Notes: generated by a model from the letters alone, not told the origin. Positions 52,674 through 61,142 are shown, counted from the stretch's first letter. The stretch is 64,000 nt of DNA from Pseudomonas sp. MIACH (GCF_001269925.1 NZ_LHVO01000051.1:124001-188000), one strand, 5' to 3'. Numbers and translations are program-made.

Positions 52674-53102
52674 GTGGTGTTTGCCTTAGATCAACGCCTG
52701 CAACAAGACACGCTGGTCATCGGGGACTTCCCGTTGTGCCGTCTGCTGCTGTCCAATGACTCGAACTACCCCTGGTTCATCCTGGTGCCGCGTATCAACG
52801 GTATCAGCGAGGTGTTTCAGTTGGGTGTCGCAGATCAACAAACGCTGTGGCAGGAAACAACGGCCCTGGCGCAGTGGCTGAACGAAGGCCTGGCCGCCGA
52901 CAAGATGAATATTGGTGCGCTGGGTAACGTTGTCAGCCAATTGCATGTGCATGTGATCGTACGTAAGCGTGACGATGCCGCCTGGCCAGCGCCGGTATGG
53001 GGCAAGCAGCCGGCCGTGCCTTACACAGACCAGCAAGTGACGGCGATTCGCGCGCGTTTGCGCGAGCTGCTGCCGGCTGACTTTATTTTTATCCAGGGTT
53101 GA
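52674..53102 (+). CDS. HIT-family protein with a variant histidine triad
   Basis: A 142-residue HIT-superfamily protein. The strand region is PWFILVPRINGISEVFQL, and the active loop is NVVSQLHVHVIVRKRDDA. In the usual H-x-H-x-H-x-x motif the first His is replaced by Gln (QLHVHVI), leaving two histidines that include the expected nucleophile position. Such enzymes hydrolyse nucleotide conjugates. Start GTG 52674 follows GGAG-type sequence (CGGAGCGCCC); a second GTG is next to it. It is followed by slyX with 3 bases between, so the two are cotranscribed. Confidence 0.82.
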   Translation: MVFALDQRLQQDTLVIGDFPLCRLLLSNDSNYPWFILVPRINGISEVFQLGVADQQTLWQETTALAQWLNEGLAADKMNIGALGNVVSQLHVHVIVRKRDDAAWPAPVWGKQPAVPYTDQQVTAIRARLRELLPADFIFIQG

Positions 53103-53105
53103 ATC

Positions 53106-53312
53106 ATGGATCTGCAAGACCGCGTCACCGATCTGGAAAGCCGCCTGGCCTTTCAGGACGACACCATCGAGACCCTCAATGACATCCTGGTCGCCCAGCA
53201 GCGCGCGGTTGAACGCCTGCAACTGCAGATGACCGCGCTGCTCAAGCGTCAGGAAGAGATGGGCGGTCAGTTCGAGGCGTCCGAAGAAGAGGCGCCGCCG
53301 CCGCACTACTAA
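53106..53312 (+). CDS. slyX: SlyX family protein
   Basis: A 68-residue protein with the SlyX profile. A coiled-coil helix (DRVTDLESRLAFQDDTIETL, then LNDILVAQQRAVERLQLQMT) is followed by a short C-terminal tail with EEAPPPHY, the typical end. The function of SlyX is unknown. It starts 3 bases past the HIT gene stop. A strong terminator follows. Confidence 0.9.
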   Translation: MDLQDRVTDLESRLAFQDDTIETLNDILVAQQRAVERLQLQMTALLKRQEEMGGQFEASEEEAPPPHY

Positions 53313-53324
53313 TCCCCGTGCAAT

Positions 53325-53367
53325 AAAAAACCGCGATCCAGCCAGGCTGGATCGCGGTTTTTTTATG
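53325..53367. terminator. Bidirectional terminator after slyX
   Basis: CCGCGATCCAGCC and GGCTGGATCGCGG form a near-perfect hairpin with a single-base centre, flanked by A and T runs. It serves slyX and the convergent cold-shock gene. Confidence 0.92.
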
Positions 53368-53383
53368 CCTGCGAAGGCGGGTA

Positions 53384-53986
53384 TCAGCGACGCGGCAGGG
53401 CCGCGATCACGTCTTCGGCTTGCAGGCCTTTGTCGCGATTCATCACGGAGAACTCCACGCGCTGGCCTTCCACCAGGACGCGATGGCCTTCGCCACGAAT
53501 GGCCCGGAAGTGGACGAAGATATCGTCGCCCGAATCACGGGAAATAAAGCCGAAGCCTTTGGACGTGTTGAACCACTTGACGGTACCGGTATCCCGATTG
53601 GTCATGTCGTAGTTTTGCGACGCGGCCGCCGGGGACGAACGGTAGAAGCTGATGGCCAGATGAAGAACGATGGCGACCACAGCAATCACCAGGCTGAGCA
53701 GGATGGCCGGGTGGCCGCCCACTTCAGGCATAGGTGCCAGGAGGGTGAGGGTTTGTACGACAACGGTCAGTACCAGCAGTGCGCTGACCAGGTTTTGCAG
53801 TTGATGACGTGTGCCTTTGTTCCAGTAAGGGATTACGGGAGCGAGCGTCAGGTTAAGAAGGCCGAACAAGGCCAGGTACAGAGCGTCGTGTTGTTGCAGG
53901 TAGGGCAGGCTTTCAGGCTGCAGGGTCGGGATAAAGGACAGCAGCAAAGCTGCAACGCCCGTTAGCAGGTGGACGATTTTCAACAT
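53384..53986 (-). CDS. Membrane-anchored cold-shock-domain protein
   Basis: A 200-residue fusion. The N-terminal half has four predicted membrane helices (about 4-24, 36-56, 65-85, 96-116). The C-terminal 70 residues form a cold shock domain starting GTVKWFNTSKGFGFISRDSG. RNP1 is KGFGFI and RNP2 is DIFVHF, so single-strand nucleic-acid binding should be retained. The CSD would face the cytoplasm, tethering RNA or DNA binding to the inner membrane. It precedes dps (divergent), as PA0961 precedes dps in P. aeruginosa as I recall. Function unknown; a membrane-proximal RNA chaperone is possible. Confidence 0.85.
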   Translation of the reverse strand: MLKIVHLLTGVAALLLSFIPTLQPESLPYLQQHDALYLALFGLLNLTLAPVIPYWNKGTRHQLQNLVSALLVLTVVVQTLTLLAPMPEVGGHPAILLSLVIAVVAIVLHLAISFYRSSPAAASQNYDMTNRDTGTVKWFNTSKGFGFISRDSGDDIFVHFRAIRGEGHRVLVEGQRVEFSVMNRDKGLQAEDVIAALPRR

Positions 53987-54415
53987 TTTGATTAACTCAC
54001 GTTAAGACGGATCACAAGGAAGAGCTGACTGGCACGGTTCGCTTCTGAACAATGGGAGGCGTTGGGCACGTGCGCGGGCATCAGCCTATGCCGCTTGCCG
54101 TGGGAAATAACGGCGGCGACACGCTGCCTATTTAACAGCAAAGGCCGTGCCTACTCAAATCAAGCATTTGCGGGGGGTGAAAGGGGTACGGCATTTCTGC
54201 GGGAAACGCTTGTCCTAGACATGTGCAGGTGTTTCAGGCGGACTTAAAGGAAATTTCCTATGCGCCCCAAAGGCTTGTCCTGCACGGGCTGACAGGTCGT
54301 GCAGGGGCGATTTGCCGCATGTCGCCCTAGCGTGCCGGGCTGCGTATCTGCGGTGCTCTTGCTAGAGTGGCCTTGCACCTGATCAATGAATGCTTGTCAA
54401 TTGAAGGGGATAAAC
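53987..54415. other. Intergenic region between cold-shock and dps genes
   Basis: A 429-bp gap holding the leaders of both divergent genes. The main structure is an 8-bp perfect inverted repeat, CCTGCACG-N11-CGTGCAGG, at 54279-54305. A frame opening at 54062 has no ribosome site and looks non-coding. No operator for OxyR or Fur was recognised with confidence. Confidence 0.5.
54279..54305. repeat. Inverted repeat CCTGCACG-N11-CGTGCAGG
   Basis: Perfect 8-bp arms separated by 11 bases, 111-137 bases upstream of dps. It may be a protein site or part of the dps leader. Confidence 0.5.
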
Positions 54416-54889
54416 ATGGCAATCGATATCGGTATCAGTGAAGAAGATCGTAAATCCATCGTCGATGGGCTTTCACGACTGCTTTCCGATACCTATGTAC
54501 TGTACCTGAAGACCCACAACTTCCATTGGAACGTCACGGGTCCCATGTTTCGTACGCTGCACTTGATGTTCGAAGAGCAGTACAACGAACTGGCGCTGGC
54601 GGTGGACTCCATTGCCGAGCGTATCCGCGCCCTGGGTTTCCCGGCACCGGGCGCCTATTCGATCTACGCCCGTCTTTCCTCCATCAAGGAAGAAGAGGGC
54701 GTGCCCAGCGCCGAAGAGATGATCAAGCAACTGGTGGCAGGCCAGGAGGCGGTCACACGTACTGCGCGTGGCATTTTCCCGCTGCTCGACAAAGTCAGCG
54801 ATGAGCCGACTGCGGACCTGCTGACCCAGCGCATGCAGGTTCACGAGAAAACCGCGTGGATGCTGCGCTCCCTGCTCGAAAACCAGTAA
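54416..54889 (+). CDS. dps: Dps-like DNA-binding / iron-storage protein
   Basis: A 157-residue ferritin-like protein that forms 12-mer cages, oxidises iron with peroxide and protects DNA. The ferroxidase site appears in KTHNFHWNVTG followed by LHLMFEEQYNELALAVD, with His and Asp/Glu ligands, and then SIAERIRALG. Length matches the family. Start ATG 54416 follows GAAGGGGA; an upstream in-frame ATG lies at 54386. A hairpin terminator follows it. It is divergent from the membrane-anchored cold-shock gene. Confidence 0.93.
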   Translation: MAIDIGISEEDRKSIVDGLSRLLSDTYVLYLKTHNFHWNVTGPMFRTLHLMFEEQYNELALAVDSIAERIRALGFPAPGAYSIYARLSSIKEEEGVPSAEEMIKQLVAGQEAVTRTARGIFPLLDKVSDEPTADLLTQRMQVHEKTAWMLRSLLENQ

Positions 54890-54901
54890 ACGTCGACCCG
54901 C

Positions 54902-54924
54902 AGTGGCGCCGTTTTGGCGCCACT
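54902..54924 (+). terminator. Terminator-like hairpin after dps
   Basis: AGTGGCGCC pairs exactly with GGCGCCACT around a 5-base loop (GTTTT), 13 bases after the dps stop. The T run after it is weak. Confidence 0.65.
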
Positions 54925-55153
54925 CGCTTGTTTCCGCGCATTTCCTGGCGTTGTCCTACGCTGATCAACGTCCCGTCTTCTGGCTGCCTGCCCCGTCCTG
55001 CTGTTTTATAGCTCCACTGTCCATTGGGAGAACCCATGGGCTGCTGTTTGGCAATGGAGTGTCAGGTGTATGTCACGTGGAGTGGATGTTGGAGTGATGG
55101 AAATCGGCGGTTTTCATAAGATAAACGTCGACCCCTTCGCTAAGGGGTTTGAT

Positions 55154-55411
55154 ATGGGACTGGCCAAGCCACTGTCCCGATCGGTAAGGCTCAATGGGTT
55201 TTCCACCTGTCTGCGACTTGAGCAGATTTATTGGAATATCCTCACGGAAATAGCCAGGATCAACGCTTGTTCGGTCAGTGCGTTGTTGTCTTATGTTGAT
55301 CGGGAAGTGCACTTGCGCTACGGAGGTGTGAAGAACTTCAGTGGGCTGGTCAGGGTGGTATGTGTCGTTCACGTATTAAAAGGTCGGGTGACCTCGCCGA
55401 CCCCTGAGTAG
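55154..55411 (+). CDS. Ribbon-helix-helix (RHH) domain protein
   Basis: An 85-residue protein with the RHH_4-type DNA-binding pattern: SRSVRLNGFSTCLRLEQIYW, then NILTEIARINACSVSALLSY, then YGGVKNFSGLVRVVCVVH. Such proteins are often dimeric repressors, but the target is unknown here. The start ATG 55154 was chosen because AAGGGG lies 6 bases upstream and it is nearest to the conserved core. ATGs at 55070 and 55097 are alternatives (112 and 103 residues) with less typical sequence. It stands between dps and the FmdB-type gene. Confidence 0.72.
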   Translation: MGLAKPLSRSVRLNGFSTCLRLEQIYWNILTEIARINACSVSALLSYVDREVHLRYGGVKNFSGLVRVVCVVHVLKGRVTSPTPE

Positions 55412-55580
55412 TCAACGGGCACCGGGGCCGGCCTGCCGTCGAGGTGGGCGAGGCTCCGGGCAGAAAGGCGGCTGCGCTGCCTTGATTTACCAGATATAAT
55501 CCCGCGCTTTGCTGCGCATGCCGGGGCTGTATCCCTGGTCAGGCGTGGCGCAGTAACGATCTGATCGCCGAGACATCTCC

Positions 55581-55802
55581 ATGCCCATGTACGACTATCA
55601 ATGTGCTTCCTGTGGTCATCAGTTGGAAGCCATTCAGAAGATCAGCGCCGCGCCGCTGGTCGATTGCCCGGCCTGCCAGGCACCGGAGCTCAAGAAGATG
55701 TTGTCCATGCCGGGCTTCCGCCTGAGCGGCAGCGGCTGGTACGAGACCGACTTCAAGACCGGCACGAAGAAGAATCTTGCGGGCGGCGACAAAGCAGACT
55801 GA
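55581..55802 (+). CDS. FmdB-type zinc ribbon protein
   Basis: A 73-residue protein. The N-terminal zinc ribbon MPMYDYQCASCGHQLEAIQK has one CxxC and the second is VDCPACQAPELKKMLSMPG, as in FmdB regulatory proteins. The C-terminal tail (GSGWYETDFKTGTKKNL) is common in this family. ATG 55581 starts it. It precedes aspS, a common neighbour in gammaproteobacteria. Its role is unknown, though transcription-related activity is predicted. Confidence 0.9.
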   Translation: MPMYDYQCASCGHQLEAIQKISAAPLVDCPACQAPELKKMLSMPGFRLSGSGWYETDFKTGTKKNLAGGDKAD

Positions 55803-55909
55803 GTTGAACTCTACGCGCAGGCTCCTGCATTATCCGTCCCCTGCTTTAATGTACGGTGACGAGGCGGGCCTCCACCGAATTTCGAATTACGAGAAGTGAA
55901 ACCACTACC

Positions 55910-57685
55910 ATGATGCGCAGCCACTATTGCGGCCAACTGAACGAGACCCTGGATGGTCAGGAAATCACCCTTTGCGGATGGGTTCACCGTCGCCGCGACC
56001 ACGGCGGGGTGATCTTCCTCGATATCCGTGATCGTGATGGTCTGGCCCAGGTGGTGTTCGACCCGGACCGCGCCGAGAGCTTCGCCGCTGCCGACCGCGT
56101 GCGCAGCGAGTACGTCGTGAAGATCACCGGCAAGGTTCGCCTGCGTCCGGCCGGTGCCGTGAACGCGAACATGGCGTCCGGTGCGATCGAAGTGCTGGGC
56201 TACGAGCTGGAAGTACTGAACGAGTCGGAAACCCCGCCGTTCCCGCTGAACGAATACTCCGACGTTGGCGAAGAAACCCGCCTGCGCTACCGCTTCCTGG
56301 ACTTGCGTCGTCCGGAAATGGCCGAGAAGCTGCGCCTGCGTTCGCGCATGACCGCCAGCATCCGCCGTTTCCTCGACGAGAACGGCTTCCTCGACGTTGA
56401 AACCCCTATCCTGACCCGGGCCACCCCGGAAGGTGCGCGTGACTACCTGGTACCTAGCCGTACCCACGCCGGTAGTTTCTTCGCCCTGCCGCAATCGCCA
56501 CAGCTGTTCAAGCAACTGCTGATGGTGGCCGGCTTTGACCGTTACTACCAGATCGCCAAGTGCTTCCGTGACGAAGACCTGCGTGCTGATCGCCAGCCTG
56601 AATTCACCCAGATCGACATCGAAACCAGCTTCCTCGATGAAAAAGAGATCATGGGCATCACCGAGCAGATGATCCGCAACCTGTTCAAGGAAGTGCTGGA
56701 CCTGGAGTTCGGCGAGTTCCCGCACATGACCTTCGAAGAAGCCATGCGCCGCTACGGTTCCGACAAGCCAGACCTGCGTAACCCGCTGGAACTGGTAGAC
56801 GTGGCCGACCAGCTCACTGAAGTTGATTTCAAGGTGTTCAGCGGCCCGGCCAACGACCCGAAATGCCGCATCGCCGCCCTGCGCGTGCCTGGCGGCGCGA
56901 GCATGCCGCGCAAGCAGATCGACGACTACACCAAGTTCGTCGGCATCTACGGTGCCAAGGGCCTGGCGTACATCAAGGTCAACGAGCGCGCCAAGGGCGT
57001 TGAAGGCCTGCAGTCGCCAATCGTGAAGAACATTCCCGAAGCCAACCTCAATGTGATCCTGGATCGCGTCGGTGCGGTCGATGGCGACATCGTGTTCTTC
57101 GGCGCCGACAAAGCCAAGATCGTCAGCGAAGCCTTGGGCGCTCTGCGGATCAAGCTGGGCCACGACCTGGACCTGCTGACCTGCAAGTGGGCTCCGATGT
57201 GGGTCGTCGACTTCCCGATGTTCGAAGAGAACGACGACGGCAGCTTCAGCGCCTTGCACCACCCGTTCACCGCGCCGAAGTGCTCGCCTGAAGAGCTGGA
57301 AGCCAACCCGGCAGGCGCTCTGTCCCGCGCCTATGACATGGTGTTGAACGGTACTGAGCTGGGTGGCGGTTCGATCCGTATCCACCGCAAAGAGATGCAG
57401 CAAGCGGTCTTCCGCCTGCTGGGCATCAACGAAGCGGAACAGGAAGAGAAATTCGGCTTCCTGCTCGACGCCCTGAAATACGGCGCGCCGCCCCACGGTG
57501 GCCTGGCTTTCGGCCTCGACCGCCTGGTGATGCTGATGACCGGTGCCCAGTCGATCCGTGAAGTGATCGCCTTCCCGAAAACCCAGAGTGCTGCGGACGT
57601 CATGACCCAGGCTCCAGGTGTGGTGGATGCCAAGGCATTGCGCGAGCTGCATATCCGCCTGCGCGAGACGCCGAAGGCTGAGTAA
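55910..57685 (+). CDS. aspS: Aspartyl-tRNA synthetase (non-discriminating type)
   Basis: A 591-residue class II synthetase charging tRNA-Asp and, in Pseudomonas, also tRNA-Asn for later amidation by GatCAB. The N-terminal OB-fold carries CGWVHRRRDHGG, with His at residue 31, a position linked to non-discriminating behaviour in P. aeruginosa. Motif 2 is CFRDEDLRADRQPEFTQID and motif 3 GGLAFGLDRLVMLMTG. Two adjacent ATGs (55910 and 55913) are possible starts; GAGAAG lies upstream. The longer frame from 55856 has no fitting N terminus. Confidence 0.95.
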   Translation: MMRSHYCGQLNETLDGQEITLCGWVHRRRDHGGVIFLDIRDRDGLAQVVFDPDRAESFAAADRVRSEYVVKITGKVRLRPAGAVNANMASGAIEVLGYELEVLNESETPPFPLNEYSDVGEETRLRYRFLDLRRPEMAEKLRLRSRMTASIRRFLDENGFLDVETPILTRATPEGARDYLVPSRTHAGSFFALPQSPQLFKQLLMVAGFDRYYQIAKCFRDEDLRADRQPEFTQIDIETSFLDEKEIMGITEQMIRNLFKEVLDLEFGEFPHMTFEEAMRRYGSDKPDLRNPLELVDVADQLTEVDFKVFSGPANDPKCRIAALRVPGGASMPRKQIDDYTKFVGIYGAKGLAYIKVNERAKGVEGLQSPIVKNIPEANLNVILDRVGAVDGDIVFFGADKAKIVSEALGALRIKLGHDLDLLTCKWAPMWVVDFPMFEENDDGSFSALHHPFTAPKCSPEELEANPAGALSRAYDMVLNGTELGGGSIRIHRKEMQQAVFRLLGINEAEQEEKFGFLLDALKYGAPPHGGLAFGLDRLVMLMTGAQSIREVIAFPKTQSAADVMTQAPGVVDAKALRELHIRLRETPKAE

Positions 57686-57724
57686 GGCTGCTGCGTGAAA
57701 GCGCTCTAGGGTTTTTACGCAGTC

Positions 57725-57752
57725 AAAAAGGCGCATCTTCGGATGCGCCTTT
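57725..57752 (+). terminator. Terminator after aspS
   Basis: AAAGGCGCATC and GATGCGCCTTT form a perfect stem with a TTCG loop, an extra-stable tetraloop. The T run is short. 40 bases past the aspS stop. Confidence 0.78.
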
Positions 57753-57833
57753 GCGTTAAAGCGCCTTGTTTTGAAGAGATGGGCCCGCCCGGCGGGTTTG
57801 ATCAAGGTTTCTAAAGAATTTCGGAGTTGTGTT

Positions 57834-58580
57834 ATGGCTGGCCATTCCAAGTGGGCGAACATCAAGCACCGCAAAGAGCGTCAGGATGCCAAGAAAGGCA
57901 AGATCTTCACCAAGTGGATTCGCGAGCTGACGGTTGCTGCCCGCCAGGGCGGTGGTGACCCGGGCTCCAACCCGCGTCTGCGCCTGGCGCTGGACAAGGC
58001 TCTCGGCGCCAATATGAGCCGTGACATTATCGACCGTGCCGTGGCCCGTGGCGCGGGTGCTGCCGACACCGACGATATGGTCGAGTTGAGCTACGAAGGC
58101 TACGGCCCGGGTGGCGTGGCAGTGATGGTCGAATGCATGACCGATAACCGCAACCGTACTGCCGCCGCCGTGCGTCATGCGTTCAGCAAGTGTGGCGGTA
58201 ACCTGGGGACTGACGGTTCGGTGGCCTACCTGTTCGAACGCAAGGGGCAGATCTCCTTCGCGCCGGGCGCGGATGAAGATGCGCTGATGGAAGCGGCGAT
58301 GGAGGCGGATGCCGACGACGTGGTGACCAACGAAGATGGCTCCATCGACGTGTTTACCTCGTTCGCTGGTTTCTACGCCGTGCGTAATGCCCTGGAAGCG
58401 GCCGGTTTCAAAGGCTCCGACGCCGAGATCGTGATGCTGCCGACCACCAGTGCCGAACTGGACCTGGACGGCGCACAGAAGGTGCTGAAGATGCTCGATA
58501 TGCTTGAAGACTTGGATGATGTGCAAAACGTGTATTCCAACGCCGACATCCCGGAATCCGTGGCCGAACAGTTAGGCTGA
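57834..58580 (+). CDS. yebC: YebC/PmpR-family regulatory protein
   Basis: A 248-residue protein of the YebC/PmpR (TACO1) family. The N-terminal MAGHSKWANIKHRKERQDAK is diagnostic. GGDPGSNPRLRLALDKALGA and GYGPGGVAVMVECMTDNRNR follow, with the acidic C terminus PTTSAELDLDG. Members act in transcription (as PmpR, repressing a quinolone-signal regulator in P. aeruginosa) and in relieving ribosome stalling at proline runs. Start ATG 57834 has GGAG 11 bases upstream; the frame extends to 57771. It precedes ruvCAB, as in other pseudomonads. Confidence 0.95.
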   Translation: MAGHSKWANIKHRKERQDAKKGKIFTKWIRELTVAARQGGGDPGSNPRLRLALDKALGANMSRDIIDRAVARGAGAADTDDMVELSYEGYGPGGVAVMVECMTDNRNRTAAAVRHAFSKCGGNLGTDGSVAYLFERKGQISFAPGADEDALMEAAMEADADDVVTNEDGSIDVFTSFAGFYAVRNALEAAGFKGSDAEIVMLPTTSAELDLDGAQKVLKMLDMLEDLDDVQNVYSNADIPESVAEQLG

Positions 58581-58599
58581 AGAATGACGTAGATCCAAA

Positions 58600-58689
58600 T
58601 GTGGGAGGGGGCTTGCTCCCGATGGCGGTGTAGTCAGTCAGCTTACGTCTAACTGGACGATCGGCATCGGGAGCAAGCCCCCTCCCACA
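58600..58689. repeat. REPIN
   Basis: TGTGGGAGGGGGCTTGCTCC at the left is mirrored by GGGAGCAAGCCCCCTCCCAC at the right, with a spacer of about 46 bases. It is the best preserved pair in this window and sits between yebC and ruvC. Confidence 0.9.
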
Positions 58690-58738
58690 TTAGAGCTACG
58701 GTGTATCAAAAAATGTGTTTATCCAACCCGCAGGCATT

Positions 58739-59263
58739 ATGACTTTAATCCTAGGTATCGACCCCGGTTCGCGTATTACCGGCTTTGGCGTGGTGCAACA
58801 CACCCCGCGCGGCTGTGTTTACGTGGCCTCGGGCTGCATTCGTACCGGTGCGGGCGAGTTGGCCGAGCGGCTGCAGATCGTCTATCGCGGCGTGCGTGAA
58901 GTGATCCAGACCTACGGTCCGGTCACCATGGGCATCGAAAAGGTGTTCATGGCAAAAAACGCCGATTCGGCGTTGAAGCTCGGCCAGGCCCGTGGCGCCG
59001 CCATCGTCGCCGGCGCCGAGGAGGGCATGGAGATCGCCGAGTACACCGCGACCCAGGTCAAGCAGGCCGTGGTCGGCACTGGCGCGGCCAACAAAGAGCA
59101 AGTGCAGATGATGGTCATGCATATGCTCAAGCTCACCTCAAAACCGCAGATCGACGCCTCCGACGCCCTGGCAATTGCCATTTGCCATGCGCACACTCGT
59201 TCCAGCCTGCTGCCTCATGGCTTGGGCACGGCACGCAGTCGTGGCGGGCGCCTGCGTCTCTGA
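58739..59263 (+). CDS. ruvC: Holliday junction resolvase RuvC
   Basis: A 174-residue endonuclease that cuts Holliday junctions after RuvAB branch migration. Catalytic acids are visible in LILGIDPGSRITGFGVV, GIEKVFMAKNADSAL and IDASDALAIAICHAH. ATG 58739 begins at MTLILGID, the family start; an upstream in-frame ATG at 58715 lies within the leader. It is 68 bases before ruvA on the same strand, with ruvA and ruvB following. Confidence 0.96.
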   Translation: MTLILGIDPGSRITGFGVVQHTPRGCVYVASGCIRTGAGELAERLQIVYRGVREVIQTYGPVTMGIEKVFMAKNADSALKLGQARGAAIVAGAEEGMEIAEYTATQVKQAVVGTGAANKEQVQMMVMHMLKLTSKPQIDASDALAIAICHAHTRSSLLPHGLGTARSRGGRLRL

Positions 59264-59331
59264 TAGCATCAGCGCAATCGTTATTTCCGGTCAGGCCTCG
59301 ATCTGACCCCCAAGCTTTAAGGATCTGAACC

Positions 59332-59943
59332 GTGATTGGACGCTTGCGCGGCACCCTGGCTGAGAAACAGCCGCCGCACCTGATTCTGGATGTAAACGGG
59401 CTGGGGTATGAGCTGGAAGTGCCCATGACCACCCTGTACCGCCTACCGTCGGTCGGTGAGCCGATAACACTGCATACCCATCTGGTGGTGCGCGAAGACG
59501 CGCAACTACTCTATGGTTTCATTGGCAAGCGCGACCGCGACTTCTTCCGCGAACTGATTCGCCTCAATGGCGTGGGGCCTAAATTGGCCTTGGCGTTGAT
59601 GTCGAGCCTGGAAGTGGATGAGCTGGTACGTGCGGTTTCGGCCCAGGACACCTCGGCGTTGACCAAGGTGCCGGGCGTGGGCAAGAAAACCGCCGAGCGC
59701 CTGCTGGTAGAGCTCAAGGACCGCTTTAAGGCCTGGGAAGTGGTGCCGAGCATGTTCGCCCTGGTGCCGAACCAGCCGGGTATCCCGGCGGGCCAGGTTG
59801 CGAGTGCTGAAAGCGACGCCGTCAGTGCACTGATCTCCCTGGGCTACAAGCCGCAGGAGGCCAGCAAAGCGGTATCGGCCATCAAGGACAAGAACCTGAG
59901 CAGCGAAGACATGATCCGCCGAGCCCTGAAGGGAATGATTTAA
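59332..59943 (+). CDS. ruvA: Holliday junction branch migration protein RuvA
   Basis: A 203-residue protein that binds Holliday junctions as a tetramer and recruits RuvB. The N-terminal OB-fold (IGRLRGTLAEKQPPHLILDV), the helix-hairpin-helix region (LNGVGPKLALALMSSL; VPGVGKKTAERLLVELKDRF) and the C-terminal RuvB-binding domain (ALISLGYKPQEASKAVSAIK) are all present. The start is GTG 59332 with AAGGA upstream. The ruvB gene starts directly after its stop. Confidence 0.96.
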   Translation: MIGRLRGTLAEKQPPHLILDVNGLGYELEVPMTTLYRLPSVGEPITLHTHLVVREDAQLLYGFIGKRDRDFFRELIRLNGVGPKLALALMSSLEVDELVRAVSAQDTSALTKVPGVGKKTAERLLVELKDRFKAWEVVPSMFALVPNQPGIPAGQVASAESDAVSALISLGYKPQEASKAVSAIKDKNLSSEDMIRRALKGMI

Positions 59944-61002
59944 GTGATTGAAGCTGATCGTCTGATCGCGGCCACCGGCCCGCGCGACCGTGAAGAAGTC
60001 CAGGACCGCGCCATCCGCCCCTTGAGCCTGGCCGACTACATCGGTCAGCCCACCGTGCGCGAGCAGATGGAGCTGTTCATCCAGGCCGCGCGCGGGCGCA
60101 GTGAGTCCTTGGACCACACCCTGATCTTCGGTCCGCCGGGATTGGGTAAAACCACCCTGGCCAACATCATTGCCCAGGAAATGGGCGTGTCGATCAAGTC
60201 CACCTCCGGCCCGGTGCTGGAACGGCCAGGCGACTTGGCGGCGTTGTTGACCAACCTCGAACCGCATGATGTGTTGTTTATCGATGAAATCCACCGGCTT
60301 TCGCCGATTGTCGAGGAAGTGCTGTACCCGGCGATGGAAGACTTCCAACTCGACATCATGATTGGCGAAGGCCCGGCGGCCCGCTCGATCAAGCTCGACT
60401 TGCCACCGTTCACCCTGGTGGGGGCGACCACGCGCGCGGGCATGTTGACCAACCCGCTGCGAGACCGTTTCGGCATCGTGCAACGTCTGGAGTTCTATAG
60501 CACCGCAGACCTCGCGACCATCGTCAGCCGTTCGGCGAATATTCTCGGCTTGCCCCTGGACCCGGAAGGGGCGTTCGAAATTGCCCGTCGGGCCCGGGGC
60601 ACGCCACGGATTGCCAACCGCCTGCTGCGTCGCGTGCGTGACTTTGCCGAAGTGCGGGCCAAGGGGCATATCACCAAGGCCGTGGCGGACCTGGCCTTGA
60701 ACCTGTTGGATGTGGACGAGCACGGCTTCGATCATCAGGATCGACGTCTACTCTTGACCATGATCGAGAAGTTCGACGGCGGCCCGGTGGGTGTGGACAG
60801 CCTGGCGGCGGCCATCAGCGAAGAGCGTCATACCATTGAGGATGTACTGGAGCCGTACCTGATCCAGCAGGGCTATATCATGCGTACGCCAAGGGGGCGG
60901 GTGGTGACGCGCCATGCCTATCTGCACTTCGGGCTAAACATTCCGTCACGATTGGGTGAGATGCCCGTGGTAGACGAATTCCTTGATGCAGTAGACGATT
61001 AA
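59944..61002 (+). CDS. ruvB: Holliday junction branch migration ATPase RuvB
   Basis: A 352-residue AAA+ motor of branch migration. Walker A is FGPPGLGKTTLANIIA, Walker B VLFIDEIHRLSPIVEE, sensor 1 LVGATTRAGML and the arginine finger RDRFGIVQRLEFY. The C-terminal winged helix has GYIMRTPRGRVVTRHAYLHF. The start is GTG 59944, in contact with the ruvA stop TAA, so the two are coupled. Full length. Confidence 0.97.
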   Translation: MIEADRLIAATGPRDREEVQDRAIRPLSLADYIGQPTVREQMELFIQAARGRSESLDHTLIFGPPGLGKTTLANIIAQEMGVSIKSTSGPVLERPGDLAALLTNLEPHDVLFIDEIHRLSPIVEEVLYPAMEDFQLDIMIGEGPAARSIKLDLPPFTLVGATTRAGMLTNPLRDRFGIVQRLEFYSTADLATIVSRSANILGLPLDPEGAFEIARRARGTPRIANRLLRRVRDFAEVRAKGHITKAVADLALNLLDVDEHGFDHQDRRLLLTMIEKFDGGPVGVDSLAAAISEERHTIEDVLEPYLIQQGYIMRTPRGRVVTRHAYLHFGLNIPSRLGEMPVVDEFLDAVDD

Positions 61003-61142
61003 AAGCTTCACGCCAGTCGATTTATTCGATGTTTGTGCTGTCCTAGTGGCTGGCGTCGTCATTCAGTCACTGGATATGTTTTTCGAGAATGAAAAAACAG
61101 TTGCCCAGCCGGATTGGCAACCTGAGGAGTAAGCACTAGAGT

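Noticed and set aside
54062..54247. A 61-codon frame upstream of dps
   Set aside because: No ribosome binding site, low-complexity Arg/Cys-rich translation, and it lies in the leader region of two divergent genes.
55811..57874. A 687-codon open frame opposite aspS
   Set aside because: Same cause as above; aspS carries clear class II synthetase motifs across the region.
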